Below, piece by piece: positions 8,637-17,878 of a stretch of 64,000 nt of DNA. The stretch lies in the NCBI GenBank assembly GCA_035645145.1, contig DASQNC010000016.1, forward strand, positions 124,001-188,000. Reading direction: 5' to 3'. Each line of letters opens with the position of its first letter. The first letter of the stretch is position 1. Under the pieces are notes generated by a model. That model was not told where the DNA came from. It was given only the letters and a program-made list of their open reading frames with translations, and did no database searches. The stretch is from Azospirillaceae bacterium (lineage in GTDB: Bacteria > Pseudomonadota > Alphaproteobacteria > Azospirillales > Azospirillaceae). The position numbers and the translations under genes are program-made.

Positions 8637-9724
8637 TCGTCGTACCCGTGCACGAACAGAACCAGGTCGCCGCGGCGCGCCGCGCCGCGGTCGAGTTGGC
8701 CCAGCGCGCCGGCTTCACCGAAACGGCCGCCGGCCGGGTTGCGATCGTGGCGACCGAACTCGCAACCAACCTGGTCAAGCACGGGCGAGGCGGACGTCTG
8801 CTCGCCGGGCTCTCCGATGTGGTCGGAGATGCGGGAAACACAGGGGTCGATCTGATCGCAATCGACAAGGGCCCGGGCATCGCCGACGTGGCCGCCGCAT
8901 TGCGCGACGGCTTTTCGACGGCTGGCAGCGCCGGCCACGGGCTGGGAGCCGTCCGACGCCAGGCGCACGCATTCCACATCTACACCCACCCTGGCGCCGG
9001 CACCGCCATTCTGGCCCGGCTCGAAGCCGGCCAGCCGCCATTGCAGCGGTGGGCGGCGCATGCCCCGGATTCCGGCGATATCAATACGCCCGCCCCCCAT
9101 CCCGAAGCGGGTGCCGTATGCGCGCCCAAACTCGGGGAGGAGGTCTGCGGGGACGACTGGCATGTGAACCCCATGCCCGGGCCAGCCTCCGGAATCGGTC
9201 CAACGGCAATGGTCGTGGACGGCCTCGGCCACGGCCCGCAGGCGGCCGAGGCGGCGGCCGCTGCCGTGCGCCTGTTCAAACGATACGCAGGCCATCCCCC
9301 GGCCGCCATCATGGAAACCCTCCATGCGGGTCTCCGCGCGACGCGGGGCGCGGCCGTATCGATTGCGCGGTTCGACGGCAAGCGCCGTGTCGTGGTGTTC
9401 TGCGGGGTCGGCAATGTGGCCGGCGCCCTTGTCTCGCGCACCACCGGGAACGCCCACCGCCTGCTGACGTACAACGGGACGGTCGGCCATGCCGTGCGAC
9501 GCATCCAGGAGGTTCAATACCCGTACCCCGACGCGTCGGGGAGGCCGATGATCATCCTCCACTCGGATGGGATCAGCACGAACTGGTCGCTCGACGCCTA
9601 TCCCGGCCTCGCCACCGCGCATCCGCGTCTGATTGCCGCCGTCCTTTACCGCGATTTTTCGAGGGATCGGGACGATGCAGCGGTGCTCGTCGCCCTTGGC
9701 CCAGGCGGAGGACCAAGCCAATGA
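8633..9724 (+). CDS. RsbT-like kinase domain fused to RsbX-like PP2C phosphatase
   Basis: A 363-residue two-domain protein. Residues about 1-130 are a second RsbT-type GHKL domain (IVATELATNLVKHG, then AIDKGPGIADVAAAL and SAGHGLGAVRR). Residues about 165-355 are a SpoIIE/RsbX-type PP2C phosphatase with metal-binding VVDGLGHG, ILHSDGIS and RDDAAVLVA. In Bacillus RsbX is a separate enzyme that dephosphorylates RsbS and RsbR to reset the stressosome. Here kinase-like and phosphatase modules are joined. The start is the ATG overlapping the rsbT stop (ATGA). Whether the kinase domain is active or only binds stressosome partners is open. Confidence 0.85.
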   Translation: MIVVPVHEQNQVAAARRAAVELAQRAGFTETAAGRVAIVATELATNLVKHGRGGRLLAGLSDVVGDAGNTGVDLIAIDKGPGIADVAAALRDGFSTAGSAGHGLGAVRRQAHAFHIYTHPGAGTAILARLEAGQPPLQRWAAHAPDSGDINTPAPHPEAGAVCAPKLGEEVCGDDWHVNPMPGPASGIGPTAMVVDGLGHGPQAAEAAAAAVRLFKRYAGHPPAAIMETLHAGLRATRGAAVSIARFDGKRRVVVFCGVGNVAGALVSRTTGNAHRLLTYNGTVGHAVRRIQEVQYPYPDASGRPMIILHSDGISTNWSLDAYPGLATAHPRLIAAVLYRDFSRDRDDAAVLVALGPGGGPSQ

Positions 9725-11553
9725 GACAGCAGCATTGGCCGATCCTTGCGGTTGCCATCGCGTCCGAGACGGACGTGGTGACCGCCCGGCAAAGGACGCG
9801 GCGGGTCGCCGAATTCCTCGGCTTCGACATACAAAACCAGACCCGGATCGCCACCGCGGTCTCGGAGATCGTGCGCAATGCGATCGAGTATGCCGGCGGC
9901 GGCAGGATGGAATTCGCCCTGCGCGCCACCGAGCCGCTGCCGGCGCAACGGCAACGGCTGGTGGTGCGCATCGCCGACGACGGTCCGGGCATCGGCGACA
10001 TCGATGCCGTTCTGGAAGGCCGGCACCGATCGGAAACCGGCCTGGGCATTGGGATCCTGGGGGCCCGACGCCTGGTCGACGCCTTCACGATCGAGACCGG
10101 GCCGGGCGGCGGCACCGTGGTCGAGATCGCGAAGGATCTGCCGCACCGGCTGCCGCGCCTGACCCGCAAGGATCTCGACGCGCTGGTCGCCGAACTGGCG
10201 CGGGAGCAGGCCCTCGACCCCATGGGGGCATTGCGCGAGCAGAACCGCGAGCTGGCGCGCAGCCTCGACGAGCTCAGCACCCGCCAGGAGGAACTTGCCC
10301 GCCTGAACCGGGAACTGGAGGACACCAACCGCGGCGTTGTCGCGCTCTACGCCGAACTCGATGCGAAGGCCGAGCAGCTGCGCCAGGCCAGCGAACTCAA
10401 GTCGCGGTTCCTGTCCAACATGAGCCACGAGTTCCGGACCCCCCTCAACTCGATCCTGGCACTCTCGCGCCTGCTGCTGGACCGCACCGACGGGGGCCTG
10501 TCGGAGGAGCAGGAGCGGCAGGTCAGCTATATCCGGAAATCGGCCGAAAGCCTGACGGAGCTGGTCAACGATCTCCTGGACCTCGCCAAGGTCGAAGCCG
10601 GGAAAGTCGATATCCGGCCGACCACCTTCAGCATTGCCGAACTCTTCGGTGGCCTGCGCGGCGCACTCAGGCCGTTGAAGACGAACGAGGCGGTGGAACT
10701 CGTCTTTGTGGAACCACCGGCCGATATTCCCCGGCTCTCGACCGACGAGGCGAAGGTCGCGCAGGTGCTGCGCAACTTCGTCTCGAACGCGCTCAAGTTC
10801 ACGCCGACGGGCGAAGTGCGTGTCTCCGCCGTCCATGACGGCGAAACGGACCAGATCCTGTTCACCGTCGCCGACACGGGGATCGGCATCGCACCGCAGG
10901 ACCAGCCGCGCGTCTTCGAGGAATTCACCCAGATCGACAGTCCCCTTCAGAGGGCGGCGAAGGGGACGGGGTTGGGACTGTCCCTGTCACGCCGGCTGGC
11001 GGAACTGCTGGGAGGCGAGATCCGCCTTGAGAGCGAACCGGGCCGCGGCTCGATCTTCACCCTGGCGATCCCGCGGGTCTTCCGCGACACCCCGGACGAT
11101 GTCCCGTCGGCCGCCACAATGGTGGATGCGGGGCCGTCCCACCGCAATGCACGCGTACTCATCGTCGACGACGAGGAGGCGTTCCGGTACGTGCTGCGCC
11201 AAATGATAAACGGGGCAGGCGACGATGGACCGGCATACGACATCATCGAAGCGGTGGACGGGGTCGAAGCCCTGCAGTTGGCGCATGCCGAGCCCCGGCC
11301 CGACGCCATCCTGCTCGACCTCCAGATGCCGCGCCTCGACGGCTATGCTGTCCTGAACACGCTCGCATCCACGCCCCAGACCCGTGACATGCCTGTCATT
11401 GTGGCAACCTCGTCCATGGTGACCCCGGACGTTGCGGCGCATCTCACCCACGCCCGCGCCATCCTGGCCAAAAGCGCGCTCACCCGCGAGACGCTGGCGG
11501 CGGTGCTGCGTGATGCCGTCCCCATGAGCCGCATATCCGAGCGGCGGATCTGA
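9721..11553 (+). CDS. Hybrid histidine kinase with N-terminal RsbT-like ATPase domain
   Basis: A 610-residue soluble protein. Residues 1-138 are a third RsbT-like GHKL domain (AVSEIVRNAIEYAGGG, ADDGPGIGDIDAVL, ETGLGIGILGARRL). A coiled coil spans about 150-228. A HisKA domain has H236 in NMSHEFRTPLNS, followed by a HATPase_c with DTGIGI and GTGLGLSL. A C-terminal receiver has D533 in LLDLQMP. No membrane segments are seen. The ATG overlaps the previous stop (ATGA). It probably turns release from the stressosome into phosphotransfer, because RST modules in Gram-negative bacteria are often linked to two-component proteins; the mechanism is inferred. Confidence 0.87.
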   Translation: MRQQHWPILAVAIASETDVVTARQRTRRVAEFLGFDIQNQTRIATAVSEIVRNAIEYAGGGRMEFALRATEPLPAQRQRLVVRIADDGPGIGDIDAVLEGRHRSETGLGIGILGARRLVDAFTIETGPGGGTVVEIAKDLPHRLPRLTRKDLDALVAELAREQALDPMGALREQNRELARSLDELSTRQEELARLNRELEDTNRGVVALYAELDAKAEQLRQASELKSRFLSNMSHEFRTPLNSILALSRLLLDRTDGGLSEEQERQVSYIRKSAESLTELVNDLLDLAKVEAGKVDIRPTTFSIAELFGGLRGALRPLKTNEAVELVFVEPPADIPRLSTDEAKVAQVLRNFVSNALKFTPTGEVRVSAVHDGETDQILFTVADTGIGIAPQDQPRVFEEFTQIDSPLQRAAKGTGLGLSLSRRLAELLGGEIRLESEPGRGSIFTLAIPRVFRDTPDDVPSAATMVDAGPSHRNARVLIVDDEEAFRYVLRQMINGAGDDGPAYDIIEAVDGVEALQLAHAEPRPDAILLDLQMPRLDGYAVLNTLASTPQTRDMPVIVATSSMVTPDVAAHLTHARAILAKSALTRETLAAVLRDAVPMSRISERRI

Positions 11554-11556
11554 CCC

Positions 11557-13971
11557 ATGTCCGATCGCAAACGCTTCCTCGTCCTCAACGTCGACGACAA
11601 CGAGCCGGGCCGCTACGCCAAAACCCGGGCCCTGCTCCAACCCGGTGACATAGACGTGATCGAGGCGGCGACCGGGACGGAAGCCCTGCGCCTCGTCCGG
11701 GAGCGACGCCCGACCCTGGTGCTGCTCGACGTCAAGCTCCCCGATATCAGCGGGCTTGAGGTCTGCCGCATCATCAAGCGGGACCACCCGGACATCTTCG
11801 TCCTGCAGATTTCGGCCTCGTTCGTCACCGGCGGGGATCGCACACGCGGGCTCGATGCGGGCGCGGACTCCTATCTCACCCAGCCGGTGGAGCCGAACGA
11901 ACTCGTCGCGTCCGTGCGCGCGCTCCTGCGCATCCGCCAAGCCGAGGCGCAATTGCGCGAGAGCGAGGAGCGCCTGCGCCTCGTCGTCGACAGCGCCACC
12001 GACTACGCGATCATCACCGTGGACGCGGATGGTCGGATTGCAAGCTGGTCGGCGGGCGCCCAGGCCATCCTGGGCTGGACCGCGGCGGAGGCGATCGGGC
12101 AACGCACCGACATGATCTTCACACCCGAAGACCGTGCGGCCGGTGCGCCCGAAGCGGAGCTCCGGACCGCCATCGACGAGGGCTGCTCCCGCAACGAGCG
12201 TTGGCACCTCCGCCGGGACGGCGGCATCGTGTTCATGAACGGCTCGGTGCACCCCCTGTTCGATGCCGCGGGGGTCCACCGCGGCTATCTCAAGGTGGCG
12301 CGGGACGAGACCGAACGGCGGCGCGTCACCGAAGCCCTCGCCGAGAGCAAGGCGCAGCTGGTGACACTGGTCGAGCATCTGCCGGTCGGCATCAACTTCG
12401 TGGACAAGGACGGCAACACGCTGCTGACCAACCCGGCGTTCCGGGTGTTTTTGCCCGAGGGGATCCTGCCGTCCAAGCTGCCCGATGCCGAGGAGCGTTG
12501 GATCGGCCATGACGAGCACGGGCAACGCCTGACCTGCGACCGGTTCCCCGGCGCACGCGCCCTGCGTGGCGAGACGGTTCCCGGAACCGAATTGCTGCAT
12601 CGGGCACCGGACGGGACGGAGACCTGGACCCGCATGAGCGCGGTCCCGCTGCGCGATACCTCCGGGCAGATCACCGGCGCGGTCGGCGTTATCATCGACA
12701 TCAATGCGCAGAAACGCGCACAGGAAGAACTCGCCCGCCTGAACGAGACGTTGGAGCAGCAGGTCGAGGAGCGCACCGCGGACCTGATGAAAGCCGAGGC
12801 CGCGCTGCGTCAGGCGCAGAAGATGGAAGCGGTGGGGCAACTGACCGGCGGCATCGCCCATGACTTCAACAATCTGCTGCAGGCCATGCAGGGCGGGCTC
12901 GACCTGATCCGCCGGAATGCCAACGACCCCGAGCGCGTGGTGCGCTTCGCGGAGGCATCGCTGGAGGCGCTGGAACGCGGGGCGAAACTGACCTCGCGCC
13001 TGCTCGCCTTCTCGCGCGTGCAGAAGCTGGCGCTCGGGCCGGTGGACGTGGGCACGCTGGTGGCCGGCATGGGCAATCTTCTCCGGCAGTCCGCGGGGCC
13101 GCTGGGGGACGTGCGCGTGGAGGTGGCCGAGAATTTGCCGACCGCCGTGGCCGATGCCAACCAGTTGGAGACCGCGCTGCTGAACCTGGTCATCAACGCC
13201 CGCGACGCCATGCCAAACGGCGGCAAGCTGACCGTGAAAGCGCGCCCGGTTTCGCACGCCGTGGGCGAACCCGACCTCGCGGCAGGCGAATACCTGGAGG
13301 TTTCGGTCACCGACACCGGCATCGGCATGACGCCGGAAGTGGCGGCCCGCGCCTGCGAACCGTTCTTCACCACCAAGACCGTGGGCAGGGGCACCGGGTT
13401 GGGCCTAAGCCAAGTCTATGCCTTCGCCCGCCAAGCCGGCGGCACCGTCCGCATCGACAGCACGCCCGGGGCGGGGAGCACCATCCGCATCCTCCTGCCG
13501 GTGGCGAGAACGGACGGGAAACCGGCGGCCCCGTCCACAGCCAGGATCGAGCCGGACACCGGCAGGCAAGCTGCCGGCAGCGGCAACAGGGCAACCGTGC
13601 TGGTGGTGGACGACGATGCGGACGTGCGCCAGTCCCTGGCGGGCATGCTGGAAACGCTGGGCCACCGTACGCTGCAGGCGGCGAGCGGGGCCGCCGCCCT
13701 GGAACTGCTGGGCCGCGAGCACCCGGACGCACTGGTGGTGGACTTCGCCATGCCCGGCCTGAACGGGGCCGAAACGGCGAAGGCCGCCCGCTCGCTGCAA
13801 ACCGGCCTGCCGGTGGTCTTCGTCACAGGCTATTCCGACACCGCGGCACTGAAGGCCAGCGCCCCGGACGCTCCCGTTCTGCGCAAACCCTTCCGTCTGC
13901 CCGATATCGAAGCGGCATTGTCGGTGGTTCTGGATAGGAACGCGGGAAACGCGCACCGAACCAACCGCTGA
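11557..13971 (+). CDS. Hybrid histidine kinase: receiver-PAS-PAS-HisKA-HATPase-receiver
   Basis: An 804-residue cytoplasmic hybrid kinase starting three bases after the previous gene. The N-terminal receiver has D58 (LLDVKLPDISG). Two PAS-like domains follow (about 135-260 and 265-390), then a coiled coil. The histidine is H435 in GGIAHDFNNLLQ, typical of the HWE/NtrB-like group in Alphaproteobacteria, then a HATPase_c with N-box NLVINARDAM and GTGLGLSQV. A C-terminal receiver has D729 (VVDFAMPG). The N-terminal receiver could accept phosphate from the upstream kinase, giving a relay. No output regulator is encoded in the operon, so the final target lies elsewhere. Confidence 0.87.
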   Translation: MSDRKRFLVLNVDDNEPGRYAKTRALLQPGDIDVIEAATGTEALRLVRERRPTLVLLDVKLPDISGLEVCRIIKRDHPDIFVLQISASFVTGGDRTRGLDAGADSYLTQPVEPNELVASVRALLRIRQAEAQLRESEERLRLVVDSATDYAIITVDADGRIASWSAGAQAILGWTAAEAIGQRTDMIFTPEDRAAGAPEAELRTAIDEGCSRNERWHLRRDGGIVFMNGSVHPLFDAAGVHRGYLKVARDETERRRVTEALAESKAQLVTLVEHLPVGINFVDKDGNTLLTNPAFRVFLPEGILPSKLPDAEERWIGHDEHGQRLTCDRFPGARALRGETVPGTELLHRAPDGTETWTRMSAVPLRDTSGQITGAVGVIIDINAQKRAQEELARLNETLEQQVEERTADLMKAEAALRQAQKMEAVGQLTGGIAHDFNNLLQAMQGGLDLIRRNANDPERVVRFAEASLEALERGAKLTSRLLAFSRVQKLALGPVDVGTLVAGMGNLLRQSAGPLGDVRVEVAENLPTAVADANQLETALLNLVINARDAMPNGGKLTVKARPVSHAVGEPDLAAGEYLEVSVTDTGIGMTPEVAARACEPFFTTKTVGRGTGLGLSQVYAFARQAGGTVRIDSTPGAGSTIRILLPVARTDGKPAAPSTARIEPDTGRQAAGSGNRATVLVVDDDADVRQSLAGMLETLGHRTLQAASGAAALELLGREHPDALVVDFAMPGLNGAETAKAARSLQTGLPVVFVTGYSDTAALKASAPDAPVLRKPFRLPDIEAALSVVLDRNAGNAHRTNR

Positions 13972-13985
13972 CACCGGAGCGGTTG
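13962..13985 (+). terminator. Hairpin at the end of the stressosome operon
   Basis: CAACCGCT and AGCGGTTG form an 8-bp perfect stem with an eight-base loop that overlaps the stop codon of the last kinase gene. There is no T-run. It fits the end of the operon before the amidohydrolase gene. Confidence 0.4.
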
Positions 13986-14075
13986 CGCCGGCGGATCCCC
14001 CTTTCAAAGCCGGCCCCCAGGATGCGAGGCTCGCGCCCGGCATGTCATCCCGGAACACGCGGATATCGAGGCGCG

Positions 14076-15512
14076 ATGCGGAACGATCCCCTGGACCTTG
14101 ACCAGACAGCCGGCCATGTGGATGCGAAGCGGGCCCGGTACATCGACCTCAGCGACGAGATCTGGGGATACGCGGAACTACGATTCCAGGAGCACCGGTC
14201 GGCCGAGGCGCAGATCGCGGCACTTGAGGCGGAAGGCTTCAAGGTCATCCGCAACATCGCGGGCATTGCGACGGCGTTCCTGGCCGAGGCTGGGAACGGC
14301 GGGCCGATCATCGGCTTCCTCGGCGAGTTCGACGCCTTGTCGGGCCTGTCGCAGGAGGCCGGTGTCGCGCATCCCGCATCCCCCACCCCGGGCGCCAACG
14401 GACACGGCTGCGGGCACAACCTTCTGGGCAGCGGGGCGATCCTGGCCGCGGTGGCGGCCAGGGATGTCCTGGCGGCCAACGACATGCCGGGAACCGTGCG
14501 CTACTACGGCTGTCCGGCCGAAGAGGGCGGGTCGGGCAAGACCTTCATGGCACGGGCCGGCGCCTTCGACGATCTCGACGCGGCGATCAGTTGGCATCCC
14601 GGCCCGTTCCACGGCGTGCTCGCAAACCGCACGCTGGCGAATTTCCAGGCCCACTTCCGCTTCAAGGGACGGCCGGCCCATGCCGCCGGCGCGCCGCACC
14701 TGGGCCGCAGCGCGCTCGATGCGGTCGAGCTGATGAACATCGGCGTCAATTACATGCGCGAGCACATGCCGTCCGACGCGCGGGTCCACTACGCCATCAC
14801 GGACGCGGGCGGCACCTCGCCCAACGTGGTGCAGGCGCGGGCGGAGGTCCTGTACCTGATCCGCGCGCCGCGGGTGGCGCAGGCGCGGCAGCTGTTCGAG
14901 CGGGTGTGCCGGATCGCCGAGGGCGCCGCCCTGATGACCGAAACCCGGGTCGAGGTGGAGATCGACAAGGCGTGCTCCGAGGTCCTGCCGAACACGGTGC
15001 TGGAGTTCGCCATGCACGAGAACCTGACCCGCCTCGGCCCGCCCGCCTTCGATGCCGCCGACGCCGCCTTCGCGGACGCGTTGCGCGCCACGCTGGGGGA
15101 CGAGGATCTGCAATCCAGCATCGACACCTTCGGCGCCGCCCCGGCCGACAAGGCCAAGCCGCTCGCCGACGGCGTTCTGCCCTACAACGGCCATCCGGGC
15201 CCCCTGTCCGGCTCGACCGACGTGGGCGACGTCAGTTGGATCACGCCGACCGTGCAGTGCTGGGGCGCCTGCTACGCCATCGGCACGCCCTTCCACACAT
15301 GGCAGATGGTGGCGCAGGGCAAGTCGCCGGCGGCACACAAGGGCATGGTGCAGGCCGCCAAGGCGATGGCCGCGACCGCGTTGGACGCGTTCCGGGATCC
15401 GGACCTGCTCGCCCGCGCCAAAGCGGAACTGCGCGAGCGGACGGGCGGCCAGCCCTACGCCTGCCCGATCCCCGACGAGGTGCGGCCGCCACCCCTGCGC
15501 GGCAAAGCCTGA
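14076..15512 (+). CDS. M20 family amidohydrolase, AbgB-like
   Basis: A 478-residue metallopeptidase-family amidohydrolase close in length to AbgB (p-aminobenzoyl-glutamate hydrolase subunit B). Metal-binding motifs include GANGHGCGHNLLG, GCPAEEGGSGK and WHPGPFHG; the near-C-terminal histidine lies in GTPFHTWQM. It should hydrolyse an N-acyl amino acid or peptide-like amide in the cytoplasm. ATG 14076 has GAGG upstream and fits the family start. It converges on the liv/acyl-CoA ligase operon, so a link to uptake of an acyl-amide is possible but only inferred. The in-frame upstream extension lacks family similarity. Confidence 0.82.
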   Translation: MRNDPLDLDQTAGHVDAKRARYIDLSDEIWGYAELRFQEHRSAEAQIAALEAEGFKVIRNIAGIATAFLAEAGNGGPIIGFLGEFDALSGLSQEAGVAHPASPTPGANGHGCGHNLLGSGAILAAVAARDVLAANDMPGTVRYYGCPAEEGGSGKTFMARAGAFDDLDAAISWHPGPFHGVLANRTLANFQAHFRFKGRPAHAAGAPHLGRSALDAVELMNIGVNYMREHMPSDARVHYAITDAGGTSPNVVQARAEVLYLIRAPRVAQARQLFERVCRIAEGAALMTETRVEVEIDKACSEVLPNTVLEFAMHENLTRLGPPAFDAADAAFADALRATLGDEDLQSSIDTFGAAPADKAKPLADGVLPYNGHPGPLSGSTDVGDVSWITPTVQCWGACYAIGTPFHTWQMVAQGKSPAAHKGMVQAAKAMAATALDAFRDPDLLARAKAELRERTGGQPYACPIPDEVRPPPLRGKA

Positions 15513-15531
15513 CCCGCACCTTCCGGCGGAT

Positions 15532-17178
15532 TCAGCGCCGCGCGCGCACCGGCCCAACTGTCGCCACCACCTCGTCCCGGAGGGAGGTTTTGACGAGTTT
15601 GCCGTTCGCGTTGCGTGGCAGCGGCTCGTCCCGGATCGTGAAGGTCTCGGGCACCTTGTAGTCGGACAGGCGGCGGGCGCAGAACGCGGCGAGATCCTCC
15701 GCCGTCGCGCCGGGCCCGGACCGTGTGACGAAGGCATGCACCCGCTCGCCCAGGATTTCGCAGGGGCGTGCCACCACGGCCGCCTCGACCACATCCGGGT
15801 GGGCAGCCAGGACGTTCTCCACCTCGATGCTGAAGATCTTGTAGCCCCCGCGGTTGATCACGTCCTTGCGCCGGTCGAACACCCGCAGGAAACCGTCGGC
15901 GTCCATCGACCCGATGTCGCCCGACCGCCAGAAGCCGGCCGCGAATTCCGCGGCGTTCGCGTCCGGCCTGTTCCAGTAGCCCCGCACCACCATGGGGCCG
16001 CGGGTCCAGACCTCGCCCCCCTCGCCCGCCGGGACCTCGCGGCCATCCTCGCCCATGACCCGGACCTCCGCGCACGGAACCGGCGCACCGACGGTGCCGG
16101 ATTTGGCCTCGGTCCAGCCGAAGGGCACCATCGTGGTCGGCGACGTGGTCTCGGTGGCGCCGTAGGCGTTCATCAGGTTCAGGCCGGGCAGCTTGCGCGC
16201 CAGCGCATCGATGGTGGCCGGCGGCATCGGCGCGCCGCCGTAGGCGCCGACCCGCCAAGCCGACAGGTCGTGCCGGTCGAAGTCCGGCTGCAACAGGCAC
16301 AGGTTGTACATGGCCGGAACCAGGACGGTGTGGGTCATCCGCTCCCGCGCGGCGAGGGCCAGGAAGTCCGCGGCCTTGAACGCGGGCATCAAAACCAGCG
16401 CACCGGCGCACCGGGCCATCGCGACGATCATGGCGACGAGGCCGGTCACATGGCTGGCCGGAACCGCCAGCACCGACCGGTCCGCCGAGGTCAGGCCCAT
16501 GCACACCTCGTAGTGCATGGCGGAATGGACGATGTTGAGGTGGCTCAGCATCGCGCCCTTGGGGCGGCCGGTGGTGCCGGAGGTGTAGAGGATGACCGCC
16601 GTGTCCTCCTCGGCCGCCGGTTCCGGCACGGCCACGGCCCCGTCCTCGAGCAGGGCCGCGAACGGCTCCGCCCCGGGGCCGCCGACCGCCACGCGGTGCG
16701 CCAGGGCCGGCAGCCCGGAGGGATCCGGCAGGCGCCCGGCCATGTCCGCCTCGTGCACCAGCAGCTTGGCGCCGCAGTCGTTCAGGGCGAACAGCAGCTC
16801 GGGCGTCTGCTGGCGCACGTTCAAGGGTACGGCGACGGCGCCCAGGCGCAGGACGGCGAACAGCGTGACGACGAATTCGGTGCGGTTGCCCAGCAGCAGG
16901 GCGACCCGGTCGCCGGCCCCGACCCCGCGGGCCCGCAGTCCGGCGGCCGCGCGCGCGACCCGCGCGTCGAGATCGGCCCAGGATAGACGCTCCGTTCCAT
17001 CGACAAGCGCGTCGCCACCGGGATTCCGGCCGACGGCCTCGACCAGCAGGACATGGACGCTTCCCGGACGGTCGGCGAAGCAGGCGACCACCCGGTCCCC
17101 GAAATGAAGCTCGTGCCGGATGGGCGGCACCCGCATCCCGTGCCAATCCCCCGGCGCGCCCCCGGCCTGCGAAGCCAT
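15532..17178 (-). CDS. Class I adenylate-forming acyl-CoA ligase
   Basis: A 548-residue AMP-binding enzyme. The P-loop-like motif is ILYTSGTTGRPKGAM, the adenine motif NAYGATETTSP, and RSGDIGSMDADGFLRVFDRRKD and NANGKLVK mark the hinge and catalytic lysine. It activates a carboxylic acid to an acyl-AMP and then acyl-CoA. ATG 17178 has GGGGAGGGG upstream. It lies 13 bases after livF and is probably the last gene of the livK-H-M-G-F operon. This pairing suggests the transporter imports a carboxylic acid (fatty, aromatic or similar) that is then activated. The substrate is not evident. Confidence 0.85.
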   Translation of the reverse strand: MASQAGGAPGDWHGMRVPPIRHELHFGDRVVACFADRPGSVHVLLVEAVGRNPGGDALVDGTERLSWADLDARVARAAAGLRARGVGAGDRVALLLGNRTEFVVTLFAVLRLGAVAVPLNVRQQTPELLFALNDCGAKLLVHEADMAGRLPDPSGLPALAHRVAVGGPGAEPFAALLEDGAVAVPEPAAEEDTAVILYTSGTTGRPKGAMLSHLNIVHSAMHYEVCMGLTSADRSVLAVPASHVTGLVAMIVAMARCAGALVLMPAFKAADFLALAARERMTHTVLVPAMYNLCLLQPDFDRHDLSAWRVGAYGGAPMPPATIDALARKLPGLNLMNAYGATETTSPTTMVPFGWTEAKSGTVGAPVPCAEVRVMGEDGREVPAGEGGEVWTRGPMVVRGYWNRPDANAAEFAAGFWRSGDIGSMDADGFLRVFDRRKDVINRGGYKIFSIEVENVLAAHPDVVEAAVVARPCEILGERVHAFVTRSGPGATAEDLAAFCARRLSDYKVPETFTIRDEPLPRNANGKLVKTSLRDEVVATVGPVRARR

Positions 17179-17191
17179 TGGCCCCTCCCCG

Positions 17192-17878
17192 TCAGACGGG
17201 CGCTCCGACGCCGGCGGACTCCCGCACGCCGGCATTGGCGCCGCGTTCGATCATGTATTCGCGGTTGAACAGGGACTGCGAATGGTTCAGGTCCGACTGC
17301 GAGATCACGACCGAAACGGCACCGCCGCGCATCCCTGCGATGACTTCGGACAGCCGGTGCGACAGGGCCGGCGCCACGCCCTCGAACGGCTCGTCCAGCA
17401 AAAGGAACCGCGTCCCCACGGCCAGTGCGCGGGCCAGCGCCACCAGCTTCTGCTGCCCACCGGACAGCTGGAGCGCCCGGCGGTCCCGCATCGGCGGAAG
17501 TTCCGGCAGCACGCCGTACACGAAGTCCAGCCGCCGCGCCCCGTCCAGGGTTCTGGACACCCAGGTGGGCAGCAGGATGTTCTCCTCCACCGTCAGTTCG
17601 GGCACCAGCCCGCGGTCCTCGGGCATGTACCCGATGCCCAGCGCCGCCCGGCCGTGCCGCGGCACCGTCCGCAGGTCCCGGCCGTCGAACCGGACCGTGC
17701 CGGACGCGGGCGCCAGATGGCCCATGATGGTGCGCATCAGCGTGGTCTTGCCGGCCCCGTTCCGCCCCACCAGTCCGACCATCTCGCCGGTGCCGACGGT
17801 GAACGAGAAGCCGCGCAGGGCCCGCACGGATTGGATCGTCACGTCCAGGCCGGACGCTTCCAGAAGGGTTCCGGTCAT
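17192..17878 (-). CDS. livF: Liv-type ABC transporter ATP-binding protein LivF
   Basis: A 228-residue ATPase of the branched-chain-amino-acid-type importer family. Walker A is GRNGAGKTT, the signature LSGGQQKLVALARAL, and Walker B FLLLDEPFEGVAP. LivF pairs with LivG below the LivH/LivM permeases. Its ATG overlaps the livG stop (ATGA), so the two ATPases are made together. The real cargo may not be an amino acid, given the downstream acyl-CoA ligase. Confidence 0.9.
   Translation of the reverse strand: MTGTLLEASGLDVTIQSVRALRGFSFTVGTGEMVGLVGRNGAGKTTLMRTIMGHLAPASGTVRFDGRDLRTVPRHGRAALGIGYMPEDRGLVPELTVEENILLPTWVSRTLDGARRLDFVYGVLPELPPMRDRRALQLSGGQQKLVALARALAVGTRFLLLDEPFEGVAPALSHRLSEVIAGMRGGAVSVVISQSDLNHSQSLFNREYMIERGANAGVRESAGVGAPV

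Noticed and set aside
15052-16986. A 644-codon frame across the amidohydrolase/acyl-CoA ligase junction
   Set aside because: It spans two convergent genes in the wrong frames and shows only repetitive Arg/Ala/Gly composition.
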